Origin: Xenophilus sp. L33
GTDB taxonomy: Bacteria; Pseudomonadota; Gammaproteobacteria; Burkholderiales; Burkholderiaceae_C
Direction: 5' to 3'
Assembly: GCF_009765735.1 (NCBI RefSeq)
Contig: NZ_LMUW01000033.1
Span: forward strand, 1-38,075
DNA: 38,075 nt
Shown: in pieces, positions 33,265-38,075 of the stretch
Position numbering within the stretch: position 1 is the stretch's first letter
Layout: every line of letters starts with the position of its first letter
Made by a program: the position numbers and the translations under genes
The notes under the pieces: model-generated
What the model was told of the DNA's origin: nothing
Databases searched by the model: none
What the model saw: the letters and a program-made list of their open reading frames with translations, nothing else

Positions 33265-34343
33265 GCCGGCTGGGCCTCGCGCCGCAGCAGCTCGCCCTTG
33301 CGCTCCACGCCCCAGCGGTAGCCCGACAGGCCGCCGTCGCTGCGCACCACCCGGTGGCAGGGGATCGCCACCGCCAAGGTGTTGGCGCCGCAGGCCTGGG
33401 CCACCGCGCGCACCGACTTCGGCGCGCCGATGCCTTCGGCGATCTCGGCGTAGCTCACGGTACGGCCGGCCGGGATCCGCCTGAGCGCCTGCCACACGCG
33501 CTGCTGGAAGGCGGTGCCGCGCACGTCCAGCGGCAGGTCCAGGCCCAGCTGCGGCGCCTCGACGAAGCCCACCACCTGCGCCACCAGCCATTCGAAGGCG
33601 GGATCGCCGCCGATCAACCGGGCCTTCGGGAAGCGGTCCTGCAGCTCGCGCGCCAGCGTGCCGGCGTCGTCGCCGAGCGTGATCGCGCAGATGCCGCGCG
33701 TGCTCTGCGCCACCAGGATCGCGCCGAGCGCGCACTGACCGATCGCGAAGCGGATCTCGGTGTCGGCGCCGCCGTCGCGCCAGGCGGTCGGGGTCATGCC
33801 GAGCATCTCGTTCGAGTCGGCGTAGAAGCGGCCGTTCGAGTTGTAGCCGGCGTCGTAGATGGCGTCGGTGACGGTCTCGCTGCGGTCCAGCTCCTGGCGC
33901 ACCCGGCTGGCCCGGTGGGCGGCCGCGTAGGCCTTTGGCGTCAGGCCGGTGACCTGCTTGAAGAGCCGGTGCAGGTGGTGGCTGCTGAGGCCGGCGCGCT
34001 CGGCCAGTTCGTCCAGCGTGGGCGGCTGCTCGGCCTGCTCGATGAAGCGGCACAGTTCGGCCACCTGGGCCGCGACCTGCTCGGCGCGCGCCGGCTGGTC
34101 GGGCTTGCAGCGCTTGCAGGGCCGGAAGCCCGCGCGCTCGGCGTCGGCCGCGGTGGCATGGAAGTCGACGTTCTCCGGCCGGGCCGGCCGGGCGCCGCAG
34201 GACGGCCGGCAATAGACGCCGGTGGTGCGCACCGAGTAGAAGAAGCGGCCGTCGGCCGCCGGATCGCGCGCCACCACGGCGGCCCAGCGCGGATCGGCCA
34301 CGGTGGCCACGGCGCGCATTTCGTTGGTGTGGTTCATGTTCAT
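33261..34343 (-). CDS. ada: Ada: methyl-phosphotriester / O6-methylguanine-DNA methyltransferase and regulator
   Basis: The 360-residue protein has all Ada parts. The N-terminal zinc domain has four cysteines (Cys45, Cys49, Cys76, Cys79; YCRPSCGAR and PCKRCKPD), of which Cys45 accepts methyl groups from phosphotriesters. Next is an AraC helix-turn-helix (AERAGLSSHHLHRLFKQVTG). The C-terminal methyltransferase domain carries IPCHRVVR, with acceptor Cys329. Methylation of the N-terminal cysteine turns Ada into an activator of its own operon. The ATG ending at 34343 follows GAGG; the open frame runs 67 codons further but into non-family sequence. It heads the operon with the oxygenase and alkB. 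Confidence 0.94.
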   Translation of the reverse strand: MNMNHTNEMRAVATVADPRWAAVVARDPAADGRFFYSVRTTGVYCRPSCGARPARPENVDFHATAADAERAGFRPCKRCKPDQPARAEQVAAQVAELCRFIEQAEQPPTLDELAERAGLSSHHLHRLFKQVTGLTPKAYAAAHRASRVRQELDRSETVTDAIYDAGYNSNGRFYADSNEMLGMTPTAWRDGGADTEIRFAIGQCALGAILVAQSTRGICAITLGDDAGTLARELQDRFPKARLIGGDPAFEWLVAQVVGFVEAPQLGLDLPLDVRGTAFQQRVWQALRRIPAGRTVSYAEIAEGIGAPKSVRAVAQACGANTLAVAIPCHRVVRSDGGLSGYRWGVERKGELLRREAQPA

Positions 34344-34525
34344 TGCATCCTCGCAAAGGGTTGTGGATCGATGCATGGATTCTGGAGATCGACCCTCCGC
34401 GGCACACTCCGGCTCTTGCTTTCGAATTCGAAGAATGCCAGCTGGGGGCGCCCGGCCCGGCTTTCCACCCATTCCAGCGCTTGGCCTACGAAAGGCGCCC
34501 GACGGGCTCGTTACCATCTGGCCAC
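34344..34525. promoter_or_regulatory. Divergent ada/opgD intergenic region
   Basis: These 182 bases separate divergent ada and opgD and must hold both promoters. A 12-bp perfect palindrome, TTCGAATTCGAA, is at 34421-34432 in an AT-rich patch. Ada proteins bind A/T-rich boxes upstream of their promoters, but I could not identify an exact match to the E. coli Ada box. No other structure was recognised. Confidence 0.45.
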
Positions 34526-36121
34526 ATGATCGATCGTCGCTCACTCCTCATTGCCGGCGGCGCCTCCGTGGCGCTCGCTACCCTCGGCCTTCCGGCGCGC
34601 GCCCTGGCGGCCACCGGACTGAAGCTCGGCCAGCCCGCGCCCTTCTCGTTCGACCGCCTGGTCGCGCGGGCCCAGGCGCTGGCGGCCAAGCCTTTCGTGC
34701 CCGACGTCTCGCTGCCGGCCGACGTGCTCAACAAGATCGACTACGAGGCCCACGGCAAGATCAAGTTCAAGTCGGACGACGCGCTGTTCCGCGACGGCCC
34801 GGGCCAGTTCCCGGTGACCTTCTTCCACCTCGGGCGCTACTTCCAGACGCCGGTGCACATGTTCGTGCTCGAGAACGCCGGCGGCGACGGCTTCGCCCGC
34901 GAGATTCTCTACGACCCGTCCTACTTCGACATGCCGGCCGACAGCCCGGCGCGGCAATTGCGCGACGGTGCCGGCTTCGCCGGTTTCCGGCTGCAGGAAA
35001 GCCGTCTCGGCGACCAGGCCAAGCTGCCCTGGCAGACCAACGACTGGGTGGCCTTCCTCGGCGCCTCCTATTTCCGCTCGATCGGCGAGCTGTACCAGTA
35101 CGGCCTGTCGGCACGCGGCGTCGCGCTCGACGCCGCCATGCCCGACCGCGCGGAGGAGTTCCCGAACTTCACCCGCTTCTACTTCGAGCCGCCGCAGGAC
35201 GGCTCGAATTCGATGACCATCTACGCGCTGCTCGAAGGCCCCAGCATCGCCGGCGCCTACAAGTTCGTGCTCACGCGCGACAAGGGCGTGCTGATGGACA
35301 TCGACACCCGGCTCTTCCTGCGCCGCGACATCGGCCGCTTCGGCCTCACGCCGCTGACCTCGATGTACTGGTTCTCCGAAACGACCAAGCAGACCGCGGT
35401 CGACTGGCGCCCCGAGGTGCACGACTCCGACGGCCTGGCCATGTGGACCGGCTCCGGCGAGCGCATCTGGCGGCCGCTCAACAACCCCAACCAGACCCGC
35501 GCCTCCGCCTTCAGCGACACCAACCCGCACGGCTTCGGCCTCTTGCAGCGCGACCGCAATTTCGACCACTACGAGGACGGCGTCTACTACGACCGCCGCC
35601 CCAGCCTCTGGGTCGAGCCGCTCGGTCAGTGGGGCGCAGGCTCGGTGCAGCTGATCGAGATCCCGACCGACGACGAGATCCACGACAACGTGCTGGCCTG
35701 CTGGGTGCCCGCGGCACCGGCCACCGCCGGCACCAACGTGAGCCTCAAGTACCGGCTGTACTGGACCGCCGAGGAGCCCTTCCCGTCGCCGCTGGCGCGC
35801 TGCATCGCGACTCGCCTCGGGCGCGGCGGCCAGCCGGGGCAGCCGCGGCCGCAGGGCGTGCGCAAGTTCATGGTGGAATTCATCGGCAAGCCGCTCGAGG
35901 GCCTGCCCTTCGGCGTCAAGCCGGAGGTGGTGCTGAGCGCCTCGCGCGGCAAGTTCTCGTACGTCTTCTCGGAGCCCGTGCCGGACGGCGTCGCCGGCCA
36001 CTGGCGCGCCCAGTTCGACTTCACGGTCGACGGCACCGATCCGGTCGACATGCGGCTCTACCTGAAGAACGGCGACCAGACCCTGACCGAGACCTGGCTG
36101 TACCAGTACCAGCCAGGCTGA
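34526..36121 (+). CDS. opgD: Periplasmic glucan biosynthesis protein D
   Basis: This 531-residue protein matches OpgD (MdoD), a periplasmic beta-sandwich protein that shapes or trims osmoregulated periplasmic glucans. The N-terminus has a Tat signal (RRSLLIAGGASVALATLG, cleavage near RALAA). Then come FSFDRLVARAQALAAKPF, FFHLGRYFQTPVHMFVLEN, LTSMYWFSET and WRPEVHDSDGLAMWTGSGE, all typical of the OpgG/OpgD family. The Tat signal and length favour OpgD over OpgG. The ATG at 34526 directly gives the signal, and the longer upstream frame is rejected. The polymerase partner opgH is not in this window. Confidence 0.9.
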   Translation: MIDRRSLLIAGGASVALATLGLPARALAATGLKLGQPAPFSFDRLVARAQALAAKPFVPDVSLPADVLNKIDYEAHGKIKFKSDDALFRDGPGQFPVTFFHLGRYFQTPVHMFVLENAGGDGFAREILYDPSYFDMPADSPARQLRDGAGFAGFRLQESRLGDQAKLPWQTNDWVAFLGASYFRSIGELYQYGLSARGVALDAAMPDRAEEFPNFTRFYFEPPQDGSNSMTIYALLEGPSIAGAYKFVLTRDKGVLMDIDTRLFLRRDIGRFGLTPLTSMYWFSETTKQTAVDWRPEVHDSDGLAMWTGSGERIWRPLNNPNQTRASAFSDTNPHGFGLLQRDRNFDHYEDGVYYDRRPSLWVEPLGQWGAGSVQLIEIPTDDEIHDNVLACWVPAAPATAGTNVSLKYRLYWTAEEPFPSPLARCIATRLGRGGQPGQPRPQGVRKFMVEFIGKPLEGLPFGVKPEVVLSASRGKFSYVFSEPVPDGVAGHWRAQFDFTVDGTDPVDMRLYLKNGDQTLTETWLYQYQPG

Positions 36122-36134
36122 ACGCCCGGCGCGC

Positions 36135-36542
36135 TCAGTGGCCGTTGACCGCCAGCAGCTCGATCTCGAAGTTGAGCGTGGCGTTCGGCGGGATCACGCC
36201 GGCCGCGCCCGATGCGCCGTAGGCGATCGACGCCGGGCAGGTCAGCTTCGCCTTGCCGCCGACCTTCATCATCTGCACGCCTTCGGTCCAGCACGGGATG
36301 ACGCGGTTGAGCGGGAACTCGGTCGGCTCGCCGCGCTTGTAGGAGCTGTCGAACTCCTTGCCGTCGGGGAAGGTGCCGCGGTAGTTGACCTTGACCACGT
36401 CGGTGGCTGCCGGCGAGGCGCCCTTGCCGTCGACCAGCGACTGGAAGACCAGCCCGCTCGGCTTGGTGACCGGTGCGGATTGGGCGAAGGCCGCCGGCAC
36501 GGCGAACACGGAAACGATGGCGGCAAAAAGGACTGGTCTCAC
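36135..36542 (-). CDS. FKBP-type peptidyl-prolyl cis-trans isomerase, periplasmic
   Basis: The 135-residue protein begins with a signal peptide (RPVLFAAIVSVFAVPAAFAQ) followed by one FKBP domain. VNYRGTFPDGKEFDSSYKRG, PLNRVIPCWTEGVQMMKVGG and YGASGAAGVIPPNATLNFEI are classic FKBP strands and the active-site loop. It accelerates proline isomerisation during folding of periplasmic proteins. I use the GTG start ending at 36542 because AAGGG lies six bases upstream and the signal peptide then begins correctly; an ATG ending at 36590 would add 16 residues and has no good ribosome binding site. It is convergent with opgD and divergent from eutB. Confidence 0.87.
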   Translation of the reverse strand: MRPVLFAAIVSVFAVPAAFAQSAPVTKPSGLVFQSLVDGKGASPAATDVVKVNYRGTFPDGKEFDSSYKRGEPTEFPLNRVIPCWTEGVQMMKVGGKAKLTCPASIAYGASGAAGVIPPNATLNFEIELLAVNGH

Positions 36543-36611
36543 GGTAAACCCTTGGTTGAATGAAGGAACGGGGCCATTATTGCCCTCCATCCCCGTCCGC
36601 TTTTCCGATCC

Positions 36612-38009
36612 ATGCGCTACCGCACCACCATCGCCGGCCAGTCCTTCGCCTTCGACGACCTGCGGCAGGTCATGGCGCTCGCCAGCCCGGCGCGCTCGGG
36701 CGACATGCTCGCCGGCATCGGCGCCGAGACCGCGCAGCAGCGCATGGCGGCGCGCCACGTGCTGGCCGAGACGCCGCTCCGGCAGTTCCTCACCGAGGCG
36801 CTGGTGCCCTACGAGGACGACGACATCACGCGGCTGATCATCGACGGCCACGACGCGGCCGCCTTCGCGCCGGTGGCGCACCTCACGGTCGGCGACTTCC
36901 GCAACTGGCTGCTGTCGGACCTGGCGACCACGGCCACGCTGGCCGCGCTGGCACCCGGCCTGACGCCCGAGATGGCGGCCGCGGTGTCCAAGCTGATGCG
37001 CAACCAGGACCTGGTCGCGGTGGCGCGCAAGTGCAGCGTGGTCACCCGCTTTCGCGACACCATCGGCCTGCCGGGCCACCTCTCGGTGCGGCTGCAGCCG
37101 AACCATCCGACCGACGACCTGCGCGGCGTGGCCGCCTCCACGCTCGACGGCCTGCTGATGGGCGCGGGCGACGCGGTGATCGGCCTCAACCCGGCCTCCG
37201 ACAGCCTGCCGGTGCTGGGCGACCTGCTGCGGCTGCTCGACGAGGTGATCCAGCGCTTCGAGATCCCGACCCAGAGCTGCGTGCTGACCCACGTCACCAA
37301 CACGCTGAAGCTGGCCGAGGCCGGCGCGCCGATCGACCTGGTGTTCCAGTCGATCGGCGGCACCGAGAAGACCAACCGCTCCTTCGGCGTCTCGATCGCG
37401 CTGCTCGACGAGGCGCACGACGCGGCCCGCTCGCTCGGGCGCGGCACGGTCGGCGACAACCTCATGTACTTCGAGACCGGCCAGGGCAGCGCGCTCTCGG
37501 CCAACGCCAACTTCGGCGTCGACCAGCAGACCTGCGAGGCCCGCGCCTATGCGCTGGCGCGGCGCTACCGGCCGCTGCTCATCAACACCGTGGTCGGCTT
37601 CATCGGGCCGGAATACCTCTACGACGGCAAGCAGATCATCCGCGCCGGCCTGGAAGACCATTTCTGCGGCAAGCTCCTGGGCCTGCCGCTCGGCTGCGAC
37701 GTCTGCTACACCAACCACGCGGAGGCCGACCAGGACGACATGGACACCCTGCTGGTGCTGCTCGGCACCGCCGGCATCAACTTCATCATGGGCGTGCCGG
37801 GCGCCGACGATGTCATGCTCAACTACCAGAGCACCTCCTTCCACGACGCGCTGTTCCTGCGCGAGACGATGGGCCTGAAGCGCGCGCCGGAGTTCGAGGC
37901 CTGGCTGCAGCGCATGCAGCTCACCGACGGCCGCGGCCGCCTGCAGCCGCCCGCGGCCACGCCGCTGCTGGCCGACATGGGCGCATGGAAGACCGGGACC
38001 CGTGGCTGA
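36612..38009 (+). CDS. eutB: Ethanolamine ammonia-lyase large subunit
   Basis: The 465-residue protein is the large subunit of adenosylcobalamin-dependent ethanolamine ammonia-lyase, which converts ethanolamine to acetaldehyde and ammonia. Characteristic segments are FRDTIGLPGHLSVRLQPNHP, GDAVIGLNPASDSLPVLGDL, LVFQSIGGTEKTNRSFG, FETGQGSALSANANFGVDQQ and GLPLGCDVCYTNHAEADQDD. Length and motif order match the family. It overlaps the start of eutC, as usual. No microcompartment shell genes are visible on this side, so this is probably the simple, shell-free type of pathway common in Burkholderiales. Ethanolamine from phosphatidylethanolamine turnover is the likely source. Confidence 0.93.
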   Translation: MRYRTTIAGQSFAFDDLRQVMALASPARSGDMLAGIGAETAQQRMAARHVLAETPLRQFLTEALVPYEDDDITRLIIDGHDAAAFAPVAHLTVGDFRNWLLSDLATTATLAALAPGLTPEMAAAVSKLMRNQDLVAVARKCSVVTRFRDTIGLPGHLSVRLQPNHPTDDLRGVAASTLDGLLMGAGDAVIGLNPASDSLPVLGDLLRLLDEVIQRFEIPTQSCVLTHVTNTLKLAEAGAPIDLVFQSIGGTEKTNRSFGVSIALLDEAHDAARSLGRGTVGDNLMYFETGQGSALSANANFGVDQQTCEARAYALARRYRPLLINTVVGFIGPEYLYDGKQIIRAGLEDHFCGKLLGLPLGCDVCYTNHAEADQDDMDTLLVLLGTAGINFIMGVPGADDVMLNYQSTSFHDALFLRETMGLKRAPEFEAWLQRMQLTDGRGRLQPPAATPLLADMGAWKTGTRG

Positions 38010-38075
38010 CGAGCCCGTCACGCCCAGCCCGCTCGGCGACCCGCGCAGCGACTGGCGCCGCGCCACGCCGGCCCG
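38002..38075 (+). CDS. eutC: Ethanolamine ammonia-lyase small subunit, 5' fragment
   Basis: A GTG at 38002 starts VADEPVTPSPLGDPRSDWRR and runs to the window edge, giving 24 residues. The SDWRRATPAR segment resembles the beginning of EutC, and the gene overlaps the eutB stop by eight bases, the expected arrangement for the small subunit. The rest lies outside the window. The GTG start is the best visible choice; no Shine-Dalgarno sequence is obvious within eutB, but the overlap suggests coupling. Confidence 0.75.
   Translation, partial: MADEPVTPSPLGDPRSDWRRATPA

Noticed and set aside
34343..34525. N-terminal extension of opgD upstream of its Tat signal
   Set aside because: It overlaps the ada promoter region and would place the Tat signal internally; the ATG at 34526 gives the correct exported form.
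36543..38066. Long N-terminal extension of the FKBP frame on the - strand
   Set aside because: It is antisense to eutB, shows no domain, and would bury the signal peptide in the middle of a protein.
1..38075. Search for tRNA or rRNA genes, CRISPR arrays, insertion sequences and prophage genes
   Set aside because: No cloverleaf-like gene, regular repeat-spacer array, transposase or phage structural protein was recognised on either strand; gaps are too short to hide most of these.

Overview
The window is very GC-rich, densely packed bacterial chromosome. Several things point to a betaproteobacterium of the order Burkholderiales, most likely a Comamonadaceae member close to Variovorax: three orphan Bug-type solute receptors, a valine-distal mms operon, a succinyl-CoA:3-ketoacid CoA-transferase pair next to a PAS-LuxR regulator, a CbpA/CbpM pair, and OpgD. 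This placement rests on gene content and recognised protein families; no marker gene for taxonomy (rRNA, tRNA) is present. No CRISPR array, insertion sequence or prophage was seen, and no gap without a gene exceeds 300 bases.

Layout. Positions 1-7025 (+ strand) are housekeeping: the tail of a DUF2868 protein, a DUF3482 GTPase broken by an in-frame amber codon, a glutamine amidotransferase, phosphatidylserine synthase, a phospholipase D-type lipoprotein, a histidine phosphatase, and the cbpA-cbpM co-chaperone pair. Positions 7059-13089 (mostly - strand) hold a Bug receptor and the operon mmsA / acyl-CoA dehydrogenase / 3-hydroxyisobutyryl-CoA hydrolase / mmsB, which takes isobutyryl-CoA towards propionyl-CoA. 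A LysR regulator (13193-14089) is divergent from it, with a perfect palindrome directly before its start codon.

Positions 14125-26311 are the most interesting part. An IclR regulator and a CitE-like lyase face a long + strand cluster: MmgE/PrpD, MaoC, acyl-CoA dehydrogenase, MaoC, CaiB-type CoA-transferase, malyl-CoA-lyase-like enzyme, Bug receptor, class II aldolase, D-2-hydroxyacid dehydrogenase, second Bug receptor and a cupin protein. Many of these genes overlap by four bases. Two copies of an ATCAC-N4-GTGAT palindrome, one before MmgE/PrpD and one before the second Bug gene, suggest a single regulator controls both blocks. I infer a CoA-thioester pathway (activate, dehydrogenate, hydrate, cleave) for an imported carboxylic acid, probably branched or dicarboxylic. 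I cannot name the substrate, and I know of no described pathway with this exact gene set.

Positions 26375-31823 hold a four-repeat membrane protein (COG4705-like), a second class III CoA-transferase whose leader contains an intrinsic terminator, scoB-scoA, a divergent PAS-LuxR regulator with a 9+9 bp palindrome, and a metallo-beta-lactamase-fold hydrolase. Positions 31827-34343 (- strand) form an alkylation-damage operon: ada, a 2OG-Fe(II) oxygenase, alkB. The window ends with opgD, a periplasmic FKBP-type isomerase, eutB and the first codons of eutC.
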